Below are positions 10,901-21,306 of a DNA stretch of 64,000 bases, piece by piece. The notes beneath the pieces were generated by a model. That model had not been told where the DNA came from, made no database searches, and was given only the letters and a program-made list of their open reading frames with translations. The DNA comes from Streptomyces thinghirensis (GTDB taxonomy: Bacteria > Actinomycetota > Actinomycetia > Streptomycetales > Streptomycetaceae), in NCBI GenBank assembly GCA_021502835.1, contig JAKFGP010000024.1, positions 124,001 through 188,000 of the forward strand. The letters run 5' to 3'. The first letter of the stretch is position 1. The number at the start of each line of letters is the position of its first letter. The translations under genes and the position numbers were made by a program.

Positions 10901-11110
10901 TGGGCGTCTGCCGGAAGTTTCGAGGGCGTCCGTGGAGATGCTCGCCCGGCTCCCGGCGTCGAAGCGGACCTCACCGTCGACCCGCTCGCTCGGGGCGGCT
11001 CAGGAGCGCGACGGTGTCGACCGGCGGCGGCGCCCCCCTCGCGTGACGGGTTCGGGCAGGTCCAGCGCACCCCTTGGGCTCTCCCTTCGGGTATTCGGCA
11101 CGGCTACGGC
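7945..11110 (-). pseudogene. FAD-binding and Fe-S oxidase (GlcD/D-lactate dehydrogenase-like), heavily scrambled
   Basis: A protein of about 1000 residues can be traced only by hopping frames roughly every 50-150 bp on the minus strand. Pieces in order are: VDTDARTCVVQPG and DDLNRQLAPYG; PATHAN.TIGGMIGNN (FAD-binding PCMH domain); CGETSDEE; YGFDVAGLLVGA; LVPVVKDR; DARLVRDERIKHLNEKVLAE; KLGDYLRRLRALFEEFGYLES (FAD-oxidase C domain); SLPGLQGM (normally LCLACKGC, Fe-S cluster); TYKAEFLSHHYEGR; CCGLTWISTGQLR; VLTRTVRGLAEHVRAGGLVV; QVHCHQHAIMGWEADRELLRRAGV and LDSGCCGLAGNFGF (CCG domain); then LADGF...TQIHE. The family oxidises 2-hydroxyacids using FAD and Fe-S clusters. Apparent substitutions at conserved Cys positions accompany the indels. 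Either a decayed gene or a very poor sequence stretch. Both ends are approximate. Confidence 0.72.
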
Positions 11111-11282
11111 GCCTGCGCGTGCGGAGCGGCGCGTCGCTGAAGTACCCCGGCGGTCGCGGTGGCAATCTCCCGGACACGAGGCGTCGCGAACAAACCTGTC
11201 GCTGTTGGGCCAGAACGGGTGACTTGGCGTAGAGGTATTGGCTGGTGCGGGCGGATGAAGGCGAGTGAAATCGGGGGAGCCG

Positions 11283-11685
11283 GTGAACAGCCACGACGTC
11301 ACCGATGAACAGTGGGAGGGGCTCGCCCAGGTCGTTCCGTTGCGCGGGCGCGACGCATGGCGCGTCCGCGCGGTCGGCCACCGGGCGATGCCGGAGGCGG
11401 AGACGGAGAACGCGTCGCCGTTTCGTCGCTACTGCGGGTCAACGTGTTCGCGGACGCCCGCGAGGTCGCCGAGATCCTCATGGCGGGCATTCCGGTCCTG
11501 CTGGACCTGACCAGCGCCGAGACCAACGAGGTCGCCAAGCGGGTACTGAACTGCCAGTACGGGCGTCGTCTTCGGCCTGGCCAGCGGCATGCACCGCATA
11601 GACCAACAAACTCTTCCTGCTGACACCGGCCGGGACCGAGGTGAAACGGGCTGGATGGAAGGCGCGGCGGAGGTTCCCGGGGTGA
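11283..11685 (+). CDS. SepF-like cell-division protein (frameshifted)
   Basis: SepF proteins tether FtsZ to the membrane. The SepF core is clear: LRVNVFADAREVAE, LMAGIPVLLDLTSAETNEVAKRVL, then after a frame change near 11560 VVFGLASGMHRID, and LLTPAGTEV in yet another frame. The GTG at 11283 follows a GGGGGA site. The N-terminal segment (VNSHDVTDEQWEGLAQVVPLRGRDAW) resembles the short secondary SepF paralogues of Streptomyces, not the main cell-division-cluster copy, and no cell-division genes are nearby. About 130 residues; the exact end (here 11685) depends on how the breaks are resolved. Confidence 0.75.
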
Positions 11686-11843
11686 CGGGGCCGGCGGGGC
11701 GCGCGGGGCACCGATCGTCGCGGACGCCTCCCGGACCTCCCAGGTGTGACGGGCGTCCCCGGCCCTGACGGTGCCGTCCCCGATCGTAGGAACGTCCTCC
11801 GGGCAAAACGGTTCGCCATGAGCCGGACTCCTGCGGTCCGCAT

Positions 11844-13009
11844 ATGGCCGTGTCAGCTGCGTCAACGGTGTCCGCCACTCCCGCCCCGCCCACCCGGACC
11901 GGCCCCGCATCACGGAGCTGCGGCTATTCGCCTTGCCGGGCACCGGCGCCGCTGCCGCTCGGTCCGCTCACCGTGCTCGCCGGGCCCAGCGGCAGCGGCA
12001 AGACCAGTGCGCTCCCGGGCGTACGACGCGCTGGCCAGGCTCGAGGGCGGCGCCCAGCTCCGGCGCGGTGTTCCCGGACCCGGTGGCCTGCGTGCCCGAG
12101 CGGGCCCGGCCCGACGCCCAGCACCGTCCGCGGCTTCCGCATCGGCTGCACGGCCGACGGCGCGCCGCGGGCCCGGTGCACCTGGACGTCGCCGTACAGG
12201 CCGGACCGGAACTGCGCATCGTGGGGGAGCGGTTGACGGCGGGCGGCGTCGTACTGCTGGAGACGGCCCTGCGCGATCCGGCCGGCGGGCCGTGCAGGGC
12301 GGCCTGGCACACGGCCGGGTCCGCGCCCGTGACCCGCGCCCCGCTGCCGGACGACCGGCTCGGCACACCGCTGCTGCCGCTGCGGGTGGCCGGCAAGACG
12401 GACGGGCAGCGCAAGTGCTGGCCGCGGCCGAGCAGATGGTCGTCGCCCTGCGTTCCGTCTTCGCCTGCGATCCGCGTCCCGGCCGGATGCGGGGAGCCCG
12501 CGTGCCCACCGGCTCCGGCGCCTGCTCGGCGGCTGCGACAACCTCGCCGACGTGCTGTGGCGCACCCGCGCCGAGTGCGGGGGGCGGCACGCGCAGTTCG
12601 TCGCGGCGGTACGCGCCGGATGCGCGGGCCCCCGTCGCGAGACGTCCTGGCCGAGCCCGTCGCCGGTGGCGTGGTGCGCGCGCTGCTGAACCAGGGCGAC
12701 GGCACCCGGACCGGCCTCGCGCGCCTGGCCTACGGCGAGTTGCGCTACCTCGCCCCTCGCCCTGGTGCTGTTCCACCGGCCCGGTGTGCTGAGAGGTCGA
12801 CCCGGCCGGCGAGGTGCCCGGCTGCTTCAGACGCTCACCGTCCTCGCCGACGGTTTCGACCGCGGCCTGGACGTGCGGCAGCGGGCGGAACGCCCGGCTG
12901 GCGGTCCGGATGTGCGACCGCGGGCACATCCGTCCTCACGGCGGTCGCCGATGCCACCTGGCGGCCGGGACAGGATCCCGGTGTCACGGTGGTAGACCTG
13001 GTCACGTGA
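11844..13009 (+). CDS. AAA/ABC-type ATPase, frameshifted
   Basis: After RITELRLFALP the protein shows LPLGPLTVLAGPSGSGKTSAL, a Walker A in the setting typical of SMC/RecF-like ATPases that read their own N-terminal strand. Later recognisable stretches are GERLTAGGVVLLETALRDP, KVLAAAEQMVVALRSVFACDP, ADVLWRTRAECG and GELRYLALALVL, then LTVLADGFDRGLDVR and VTVVDLVT at the end. Frames change many times (about 11900, 12015, 12170, 12415, 12540, 12640, 12760, 12900). Its TGA overlaps the MazG-like gene start by 4 bp, so the two work together or are at least co-translated. The start (ATG 11844) lacks a clear ribosome site. Exact role unknown. Confidence 0.6.
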
Positions 13010-13363
13010 CCGATCACCCTCACCCTGCCCAGGACCTCGTGGCGTTGCGGCGCAGGCTGGCCGAGTTCGCGGCGGCGCGGCACCGGCAGCCGTACCACAC
13101 GCCCAAGAACCTCGTCGCCGCGCTCAGCGTGGAGGCGTCCGGAACTCGTCGAGATCTTCCAGTGGTTGACGCCCGAGGAGTCGGCCCGCGTCATGACCGA
13201 CCCGGACACCGCGCACCGGGTCCGGGACGAGGTCGCCGGCGACGCGCTGGCGTATCTGCTCCAGTTCTGCGAGGTGCTCGACGTCGACCCGCTGGCCGCG
13301 CTGGCGGCGAAGATCGAGCGGAACGAGCTCCGGTTCCCGGTGCGGAAGGACCGGGAGAGCTGA
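13006..13363 (+). CDS. MazG-like nucleotide pyrophosphohydrolase
   Basis: By family (dCTPase/RS21-C6-like) it hydrolyses non-canonical or excess NTPs to NMP and pyrophosphate, using Mg2+ bound by Glu/Asp in E-x2-E and D-x3 motifs. Visible: LRRRLAEFAAARHRQPYHTPKNLVAALSVEASE, then after a frame change near 13140 LVEIFQWLTPEESARVM, and DEVAGDALAYLLQFCEVLDVD, where one inserted residue or a compensating indel disturbs the usual EVADVLAYLL. GTG start 13006 overlaps the ATPase stop. About 118 residues. Confidence 0.85.
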
Positions 13364-13544
13364 AGAGGAGCCGAGCACTCCGTTATTACTCTCCGCAGCC
13401 GGGAACCGGCCAGAAATCAATTTGTTGTCGAGATTTCCGCCACTTCCTCCTGTTTCGTCCCACACGCCTTCACTCTGGGTAGTGGATAACGGAGTTCGGG
13501 CCCGGACGCGCCCTGAGCGTCGTGAAACAGAACGGGGGCAGCGC
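13364..13544. promoter_or_regulatory. Intergenic region with two nested inverted repeats
   Basis: This 181-bp gap is less GC-rich than its flanks. A perfect 10-bp inverted repeat (ACTCCGTTAT at 13377-13386 and ATAACGGAGT at 13486-13495) encloses a second one (GAAATC at 13413-13418, GATTTC at 13432-13437). It precedes the DUF6099 gene and probably holds its promoter. The repeats could be operator half-sites or a hairpin; neither can be proved from sequence. Confidence 0.5.
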
Positions 13545-14022
13545 ATGGACGCTGTGCGGCTCATCGTGACGAGTGGGCGCGCCCTGGCGGCCGGCGGCGA
13601 GGTGCCGGACATCCTGACGGAGGTGTGGCAGGTGCAGGCCCTGGCACGGGCGATCGGCAGCCGGCTGGCGGTCTCCGGACCACCCGAACTGCGCGGTGAG
13701 GCGCACTGGGACTGACCGAGCTGGCGGGCGCTTGGCTGCCCCGGAGTTGCGCACCCCGACCTGGCCCCGGGTGAGCTGCGCGCCGCCCAGCTCACCGAAC
13801 TGGGCGACGCCCGCCAGGCCCTGATGCGCCTCGGCACCCTGCTGGGCGAGACCGGCATCGCCCTCGTCGGCATCGCCTGCGCCGCGGACGACGAGGCCAC
13901 GTACTGGCAGTGCATGGAGGCGATCGACGCGGCGGACGAGGGTCACGGGACCAGGTCATGGAGATGCTGCGCAAACTGGCGGACCGCGACGCGGAGATTA
14001 CCCGGAGCGGGAGGCCGGCTGA
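13545..14022 (+). CDS. DUF6099 family protein
   Basis: Conserved Streptomyces protein of unknown function. It begins MDAVRLIVTSGRALAAGGEVPDILTEVWQ and continues AQALARAIGSRLAVSGPPELRGEA, LAPGELRAAQLTELGDARQALMRLGTLLGETGIALVG and ATYWQCMEAIDAADE, with frame changes near 13710, 13760 and 13945. The end as read here (YPEREAG) needs one more indel near 14000. It looks soluble and helical. About 158 residues. It follows the ATPase/MazG pair on the same strand but after a 181-bp gap with its own likely promoter. Confidence 0.72.
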
Positions 14023-14064
14023 GTCGCGGCACACGCGGCCGCCGACCGCATTCCCCCGCACGCC

Positions 14065-14246
14065 TCAGTCGGCATTTGCCCCTCCACCCCCGCCTGCCGC
14101 CCCTGGTCCCCCGGCTGACTGGAGGTCGGCGTCCAGAGCCGACGGGTCCGCACGTTCAGCGCCGCCATGAGTTCCTCCATCTGCTGGAGCAGCCCCTTCG
14201 GCCGGGCATCCGCCCCGCCACCCTGCAGCACGGTCTCTTCGGACAT
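14065..14246 (-). CDS. Small conserved-looking protein, about 60 residues
   Basis: Not recognised. ATG 14246 has a strong GGAGG site 5 nt upstream. The protein starts MSEETVLQGGG and has a central amphipathic helix PKGLLQQMEELMAALN; one extra base near 14155 must be skipped to continue DPSALDADLQSAGG to a Gly-rich end (GGGGGANAD) and a TGA at 14065. It is antisense to nothing else credible and lies tail-to-tail with DUF6099. The ribosome site and natural stop after a single indel argue that it is real. Confidence 0.5.
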
Positions 14247-14502
14247 GACGGCCTCCACCTCGGCCCCGAGGCCCCCCACCGGGGAGGCCGGCACTGGTGA
14301 CGCACCGGTGCCCGCACCGCCCGGCGCGGACGCCGGGCGATCCAGCTCCGCCCCGGCAAACGATCACCGTCCGGCCCGGTCACTGGACCGACCCACGCGA
14401 CAGGCCCGGGATTGACGCGAAATCGCCCGCCGGAATGGGAAGCGCCGGGCCGACGGGAGGAGCCTGTGCGACGCTCCCCCGCCGAGCAGGCGGGATGGAG
14501 AC

Positions 14503-15442
14503 ATGGATCTCCGTATCTTCACCCCGAGCCCCAGAGGGCCGCGCCCGACACCTTGCTCACCGTGGCGAAGGCCACCGGGGACCTCCCGGTTTCGACGCCT
14601 TCTTCCGCTCGGACCACTATCTCCCGCATGGGCTCCGTGGACGGCTTCCCCGGACAGCCCACCGACGCCTGGATCACCCTCGCCAGCCTCGCCCGGGGAG
14701 ACCAAGCGCATCCGGCTCGGCGCCCTCATGACCGCTTCGGCACCTTCCGGCTGCCCGGCGTCCTCGCCATCAGGTCGCGCAGGTCGACCAGATGTCCGGG
14801 CGGCCGGGTCGAGCTGGGCCTGGGCGCCGGCTGGATTCGAGGAGGAGCACAAGGCGTACGGCATTCCCTTCCCAGGGAGAAGTTCGCCCGCCTCGAAGAA
14901 CAGCTGGAGATCGTCACCGGTCTGTGGGCCACGGAGGCCGAGCAAGTCCTTCGACTTCCACGGCAAGTTCTACGACCTCACCGAGTCGCCCGCGCTGCCC
15001 AAGCCCGCGCGAGGCGCGAGGTCCCCGTGCTCATCGGCGGCCACGGTGCCGTCCGCACGCCCGGCTGGCCGCCCGGTACGCCGACGAGTTCAACATCCCC
15101 TTCGCCTCAGTAGGTCGAGGACACCGGGCGCCAGTTCGGCCGGGTCCAGGCCGCCGCCGAGGAGAGGCCGGCGGCGGGGCCGGACGCGCTGACCTACTCC
15201 AACGCCCTCGTCGCCTGCGTCGGCAAGGACGACGCCGATGTCGCCCGCCGGGCCGCCGTGATCGGCCCGCGAGGTCGAGGAGCTGAAGGCCAACGGCCTG
15301 GCCGGCTCCCGGCCGAGGTCGTCGAGAAGATCGGCCGTTATGCCGAGGCCGGCGCGCAGCAGATCTACCTCCAGATCCTCGACCTCGACGACCTGGACCA
15401 CCTGGGCTGATCTCCTCCCAGGTCCAGTCGCAGCTGTCGTGA
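14503..15442 (+). CDS. LLM-class F420-dependent oxidoreductase
   Basis: Luciferase-like TIM-barrel enzyme that uses F420 or FMN by family. ATG 14503 follows GGATGGAG. Typical blocks appear in alternating frames: MDLRIFT, GFDAFFRSDHYL, PTDAWITLASLA, IRLGALMTA, GGRVELGLGAGW, EEHKAYGIPFP, FARLEEQLEIVTGLW, FDFHGKFYDL, VPVLIGG, LAARYADEFNIPFA, and near the end GAQQIYLQILDLDDLDHL. About 10 breaks occur over 0.94 kb. About 310 residues, normal for the family. Substrate unknown; its neighbours give no hint. Confidence 0.78.
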
Positions 15443-15518
15443 CGCGGTGACGCCGCCCCTCGAATAACCGAAGGCGCCGGTCACCAGCCCTGTGCGATGG
15501 TGTGACCGTCGTCCTGCC

Positions 15519-15548
15519 GGAGCCCCCGGAACAACCCCTGGGGGCTCC
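15519..15548. terminator. Hairpin between the LLM oxidoreductase and hen1
   Basis: GGAGCCCCC (15519-15527) pairs perfectly with GGGGGCTCC (15540-15548) across a 12-nt loop. It lies 77 bp after the oxidoreductase stop and 50 bp before hen1, so it should end the first unit; if hen1 transcription starts upstream it could also act as an attenuator. Confidence 0.6.
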
Positions 15549-15597
15549 CGCGCGTACAGCACCCCGTAAGCATCCGCCGGCCGGAGAGGCCCTCCGC

Positions 15598-17070
15598 ATG
15601 TTCCTGACCATCACCACCACCGGTACTCCTCGAGCGCCCCGCGACCGACCTCGGCTTCCTGCTGCACAAGCATCCCGACAAGGCGCAGGCGTTCTCCACC
15701 TCCTTCGGCACGGCCCACGTGCTCTACCGGAGGCGGCGGGAACAGCGCTGCACGGCCGCGCTGCTGCTGGAGGTCGACGCGATGGCGCTGGTCAGGCGCG
15801 GCAAGGGCAAGGGCCGGGGCGGCGCCCCAGGACGCGGCCCTCGCGCAGTACGTCAACGACCGCCCCTACGCGGCCTCCTCGCTCCTCGCCGTCGCGCTGG
15901 GCAACGTCTTCTCCAGCGCGATGCGCGGCGATGTGCAAGTCCGCCCCGAGCGGGCGGCCGAGCCGCTGCCGCTGCGCGTCGAGGTCCCGGCGCTGCCCGC
16001 CGCGGCGGCCCCGACCTCGTACGCCGCCTCTTCGAGCCGCTCGGCTGGACGGTCACCGTCGAGGCCGTCCCGCTGGACACCGAGTTCCCCGAGTGGGGCG
16101 ACTCACGCCACGTCCGCCTCGAACTGGAGTCCGCGGCCCGCACCCTCGCCGGGGCCCTGCGCCACCTCTACGTCCTCCTCCCGGTCCTCGACGACGCCAA
16201 GCACTACTGGGTCTCGCCCGACGAGGTCGACAAGCTGCTGCGGGCCGGCGAGGGCTGGCTGCCCAGCCACCCGGGCAAGAGCTGATCACCAGCCGCTACC
16301 TGTCCCGCCGCTGGTCCCTGACCCGCGAGGCGATGGACCGGCTGGAGCTGATCCGGCTGGCCGAGACCGACGACAGCGACGTCGCGGAGATCGACAACGC
16401 GGTCGAGGCGGAGGCCGAGCAGGAGGAGAAGCCGACCCCGCTGGCCGTGCACCGCCGCGAGGCGATCCCTCACCGCCCTCCGGGACAACGCCGCCGCCCG
16501 CGTCCTCGACCTCGGCTGCGGCGAGGGGGCACCTGGTGCGGGAACTGCTCAAGGAGCCGCGGTTCACCGAGATCGTCGGCGTGGACGTGTCGGTGCGCGC
16601 GCTCACCATCGCCTCCCGGCGCCTCAAGCTGGACCGCATGGGCGAGCGGCGGGCGGCGCGCGTGAACCTCTTCCAGGGCTCCCTCGCCTACACCGACAAG
16701 CGGCTGGGGGGCTACGACGCCGCCGTGCTCAGCGAGGTGATCGAGCACCTCGACCTGCCCCGGCTGCCTGCCCTGGAGTACGCCGTCTTCGGTTCGGCCC
16801 GCCCCCGCACCGTCGTCGTCACCACGCCCAACGTCGAGTACAACGTGCGCTGGGAGACCCTCCCGGCCGGTCACGTCCGCCACCGCGACCACCGCTTCGA
16901 GTGGACCCGCGAGGAGTTCCGCACCTCGGCGGAGACGGTGGCCGAACGGCACGGCTACTGCGTGGAGTTCCGCCCCGTCGGCCCCGAGGACCCCGAGGTG
17001 GGCCCCGCCCACGCAGATGGCCGTGTTCACCACCAGCACCGTGACGGAGAAGGAGGCGAAGGCCGCATGA
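15598..17070 (+). CDS. hen1: 3'-terminal RNA ribose 2'-O-methyltransferase Hen1
   Basis: Methylates the 2'-OH of the 3' end of a broken RNA before Pnkp reseals it, so the joint cannot be recut. The N-terminal domain is seen as MFLTITTTGTP, LGFLLHKHPDKAQ, LLEVDAMALVRRGKG and YVNDRPYAASSLLAVALGNVF. The C-terminal methyltransferase has VLDLGCGEGHLVRELL (SAM motif I), IVGVDVSVRALTIA, YDAAVLSEVIEHLD (the metal-binding E-x2-E-H region), RTVVVTTPNVEYNVRWE and HRDHRFEWTREEF. Breaks near 15630, 15720-15830, 16010, 16285, 16470, 16525 and 17010. About 490 residues. ATG 15598; its stop overlaps the Pnkp ATG by 4 bp. Confidence 0.93.
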
Positions 17071-19610
17071 CCACCACCGACACCCCCGTGCGGGCCCGCG
17101 CCCTCGCCCGTCACCGACCTGTCCCTCGTCGTGCTGATCGGCGCCTCCGGCTCCGGCAAGTCCACCTTCGCCCGGCGCCACTTCAAGCCCACCGAGGTCA
17201 TCTCCTCCGACTTCTGCCGGGGCCTGGTCGCCGACGACGAGAACGACCAGAGCGCGAGCCGGGACGCCTTCGACGTCCTGCACTACATCGCCGGCAAGCG
17301 GCTCGCCGCCGGCCGCCGCACCGTCGTCGACGCGACGAACGTGCAGCAGGACGCCCGGCGTCAGCTGATCGACCTGGCCAGGAAGCACGACGTGCTGCCC
17401 ATCGCCATCGTCCTCGACGTCCCCGAGGAGGTGTGCGCCGAGCGCAACGCCACCCGCACCGACCGGGCCGACATGCCCCGCCGGGTCATCCAGCGCCACA
17501 CCCGCGAACTCCGCCGCTCCCTGCGGCACCTGGAGCGCGAGGGCTTCCGCAAGGTGCACGTCCTGCGCGGCACGGAACAGGTCGAGCAGGCCACCGTCGT
17601 CACCGAGAAGCGGTACAACGACCTCACCCACCTCACCGGCCCCTTCGACATCATCGGCGACATCCATGGCTGCGCCGCCGAGCTGGAGACCCTGCTCGGC
17701 AAGCTGGGCTACACCGACGGCGTCCACCCCGAGGGCCGCACCGCCGTCTTCGTCGGCGACCTGGTCGACCGCGGCCCGGACAGCCCCGGCGTGCTGCGCC
17801 GCGTGATGTCCATGGTGAAGTCGGGCAACGCCCTGTGCGTGCCCGGCAACCACGAGAACAAGTACGGCCGCTTACTGAAGGGCCGCAAGGTCCAGCACAC
17901 CCACGGACTCGCCGAGACCGTCGAGCAGATGGACGGCGAGAGCGTGGAGTTCCGCACCGGGTACGGGAGTTCATCGACGGCCTGGTCAGCCACTACGTCC
18001 TCGACGGCGGCCGGCTCGTGGTCTGCCATGCCGGTCTGCCCGAGAAGTACCACGGCCGCACCTCGGCCGGGTCCGCTCGCACGCCTCTACGGCGACACCA
18101 CCGGCGAGACCGACGAGTTCGGGCTGCCGGTGCGCTACCCGTGGGCCGAGGACTACCGGGGCCGCGCGGCCGTCGTCTACGGCCACACCCCGGTCCCCGA
18201 GGCCACCTGGCTCAACAACACCATCTGCCTGGACACCGGCGCCGTCTTCGGCGGCAAGCTCACCGCGCTGCGCTGGCCCGAGCGTGAACTGGTCGACGTA
18301 CCGGCCGAGCGGGTCTGGTACGACCCGGCCAAGCCGCTGCGCACCGAGGCGCCCGGCGGACACGACGGCCGTCCGCTGGACCTGGCCGACGTGCACGGAC
18401 GCCGGGTGGTGGAGACCCGGCACGCCGGGCGGATCACCGTGCGCGAGGAGAACGGTGCGGCCGCCCTGGAGGTCATGAGCCGCTTCGCGACCGACCCGCG
18501 CCTGCTGCCGTACCTCCCGCCGACCATGGCACCGACCGCCACCTCGAACGTGGACGGCTACCTGGAGCACCCGAAGGAGGCCTTCGCCCAGTACGCGGCC
18601 GACGGGGTGGCGCGGGTCGTGTGCGAGGAGAAGCACATGGGCTCGCGCGCCGTGGCCCTGGTCTGCCGCGACGCCGAGGCGGCCCGCACCCGCTTCGGGG
18701 TGGAAGGCCCCACCGGCTCCCTCTACACCCGCACCGGCCGCCCGTTCCTCGACGACGCGTCCGTCACCGAGGCGATCCTCGACCGGCTGCGCACCGCGAT
18801 CGGCGAGGCCGGCCTGTGGGACGAACTGGCCACCGACTGGCTGCTGCTGGACGCCGAGCTGATGCCGTGGTCCCTCAAGGCCTCCGGGCTGCTGCGCTCC
18901 CAGTACGCCGCCGTGGGCGCAGCCTCCGGCGCGGTGTTCCCGGGCGCGCTGGCCGCACTGGAGGGCGCCGCGGCGCGGCGTCGAGGTCGGGGACCTCCTC
19001 GACCGGCAGCGCGGGCGGTCCGCCGACGCCGCCGCGTTCACGGACGCCTACCGCCGGTACTGCTGGCCCACCGACGGCCTGGACGGCGTCCGCCTGGCCC
19101 CGTTCCAGTCCTGGCCACCAGGGCCGCAGCCTGGCCGCACTGCCGCACGACGAGCAGCTCGCCCTCATCGACCGGCTCGTCGAGCACGACGGCAGCGGTC
19201 TCCTGCAGACCACCCGGAGGCTGTACGTCGACACCGGCGACCCCGAGTCGGTGGCGGCGGGCACCGACTGGTGGCTGGAGATGACCGGCCGCGGCGGCGA
19301 GGGCATGGTGGTCAAGCCCATCGGCGCCCTGGTCCGCGACGGCAAGGGGCCGCCTGGTGCAGCCCGGCATCAAGTGCCGCGGACGCGGTACCTGCGGATC
19401 ATCTATGGTCCCGAGTACACGCGCCCCGACAACCTCGCCCGGCTGCGCGGGCGGTTCCTGAACCACAAGCGGTCCCTGGCGATCCGCGAGTACGCCCTCG
19501 GCCTGGAGGCCCTGGACCGGCTGGCGGACGGCGAGCCGCTGTGGCAGGTGCACGAGGCGGTCTTCGGCGTCCTGGCGCTGGAGTCCGAGCCCGTGGACCC
19601 CCGGCTCTAG
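17067..19610 (+). CDS. pnkp: Polynucleotide kinase-phosphatase Pnkp (kinase/phosphatase/ligase)
   Basis: RNA repair enzyme with three domains. The N-terminal 5' kinase has P-loop IGASGSGKSTFARRHF and DATNVQQDARR. The central 2',3' phosphatase (calcineurin fold) has FDIIGDIHG, VFVGDLVDRGPDS, VPGNHENK, then in other frames VCHAGLPEKYHGR and VVYGHTP. The C-terminal ligase domain has VCEEKHMGSRAVAL, where Lys is the expected AMP acceptor, DWLLLDAELMPWS, RGGEGMVVKP and KCRGR. Breaks near 17110, 17965, 18070, 18980, 19120 and 19350. About 847 residues, the usual length. With Hen1 it heals and seals RNAs, such as tRNAs, cut by ribotoxins. Cytoplasmic. Confidence 0.95.
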
Positions 19611-19758
19611 CGCACGTTTCCGGCCGAGTTGCCCCCGACGGGGGCGGCCCGGCCGGACTCCGGCTCCCCACACCCCACGTGTCCCTGGTTAACCGTCAGT
19701 TGCCGTGCTAACTTCGCAGGTCGGTCAGGCAGACGTACCGACTCATGGGGGACAGTCG

Positions 19759-21306
19759 GTGGAGACAGGCGCGGGATTCGGCGGAGCCGAGGGCGATTCC
19801 GGGCATGCGCGGGGGCTGGCACTGCTGCTGGAGCTGACCGAGGCGCTGTGCGGACTCAGTTGCACGGAGGACCCGCAGGGGCGGGGCCAGTTCGCCACGG
19901 TGCTCGGGGACCAGCTGGGCCGCCCCGTCGACCTGCGCGGTGTCAAACAGCGCGAGGACGTGGTCACGCTGGTCCGCACCGCCCTGAACGTGGAAGGCGG
20001 GGAGCGCGTACTCGTCGCAGTGGTGCGCATCCTCGAAGGGCCCTCGCCGGCGACGAACTGGACCGGCTGATCACCCCGACGCGCCCGCCGCTTCCGAGGC
20101 GCCGCCGGGCCCGCTCGGCCGGGACGACGAGACCGGCGCGCGCGCCGTCCTCGCCAGGGGCGACCTCCCCGCCGGCCGACTGCGCGACGACCTCGCCGAG
20201 GAACTCAACGGCCTCGATCTGCCCACCGGGCTCTTACCCGACCAGCTCTTCCTCCACGTCCTCGCGTGGAACGCCCAGCCGGACGGGCTGCCCCCGCCGT
20301 CCTCCTCCTCGACCGGGCGGCCCTCCTCGCCGCCACGCTCGGCCACCGCGCCGCGCTGACCGACTGGGTCGACGACTGGGCGAAACGGGTCGGGCTCGCC
20401 GCGGAGCTGAAGCGGCGCCGGGAGGCCCGCGCCCGCGTCGTGCGGGACCCCGACATCCCCCGCTGCCTGATCGTTGCCGTCGAGCCCGCCCGGGACGGCT
20501 CCGACGACGTCGTCGTACGCCCCTGGCTCAACACCGTGCCGGGCCACTGGGATCCGCAGCCCGGCGCACCGGCCGTGACCACCCTGGACGCGCTGGGCCC
20601 GGCCGTCGACGACGCGTTGCGGCAGGGCGGCCGGCTGTGGGCCGGGCCGGGGGAGCCGGCCTCCTCCGGTGGACACAGGCAGCCGTCGGCGTACGTGGAG
20701 TTCGTCCTTCCGTACGACCTCCTCAACCACGATGTGGCGAGTTTGACGTACCGGATCGGCGACGGGCGACCGTTGCCGCTCGGGCTGAAGTACGGGGTGC
20801 ACCTACGGAGTCTGGAGCGGATGCGCACCGACGACGCGCTGGTGCGACACCAGTGGCAGGAGCGCTGGCACGCGCTGCGGCAGCACGGGGTCGGCGTGCA
20901 CGCCTGGAGTGAGCCGGACGGGCGACGGCTCGACGCGTGGCAGGCGACACTCGCGGGGACACCAGACACACGGCCGTGGTGCTGGACGCGCCGGCCCGGG
21001 TCTCCGCCATGGAGGCACTCAAGGCGGCCATAGCGGAAGGCATCGGGCTGGCGGTGTGGGGACCGCAGAGGAGCCTTCCCCGAGGAGCGACGCGAGGTGG
21101 TGACGGCCGTGTTCGCCGCGGTCCCGACCCCCGGTCAGATCCCGCTCGCCATCCACCGGTTGCGTTAGAACGCCGAACTGAACCAGCGGGGCCCCGGCCG
21201 GCTCCTGGGGCGGCACATCGGATTCTTCTGGGATGATCCCACTCGAATCGTCGACATGCACACAAGCGACCCCGGCGATCTCGCCGGCGAGGAGGCACCG
21301 GCATGA
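19759..21306 (+). CDS. VMAP-like protein with N-terminal effector-associated domain
   Basis: GTG 19759 follows GGGGGA at 19746. Residues about 10-95 form a compact helical domain (LALLLELTEALCGLSCTEDP, QFATVLGDQLGRPVDLR, EDVVTLVRTALNVEGGERVLV) resembling effector-associated domains. The rest resembles the VMAP C-terminal region: LPDQLFLHVLAWNAQPDGLP, AVLLLDRAALLAATLGHR, CLIVAVEPARDG, YVEFVLPYDLLNHDVASLTY, LKYGVHLRSLERM, HQWQERWHALRQHG, TAVVLDAPAR and IGFFWDDPTR. About 515 residues; breaks near 20045, 20100, 20280, 20965, 21060 and 21180. In the published model such proteins sit between a MoxR ATPase plus vWA protein and their effectors. It ends in an ATGA shared with the MoxR gene. Confidence 0.75.

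Noticed and set aside
11686..11843. A possible minus-strand gene (GDGTVRAGDARHTWEVREASA)
   Set aside because: No start, ribosome site or recognisable family; frames on both strands are disturbed here.
17067..19610. Programmed frameshifting in Pnkp
   Set aside because: Six breaks occur at unrelated places without slippery heptamers or downstream structures; orthologues are single frames by family knowledge.
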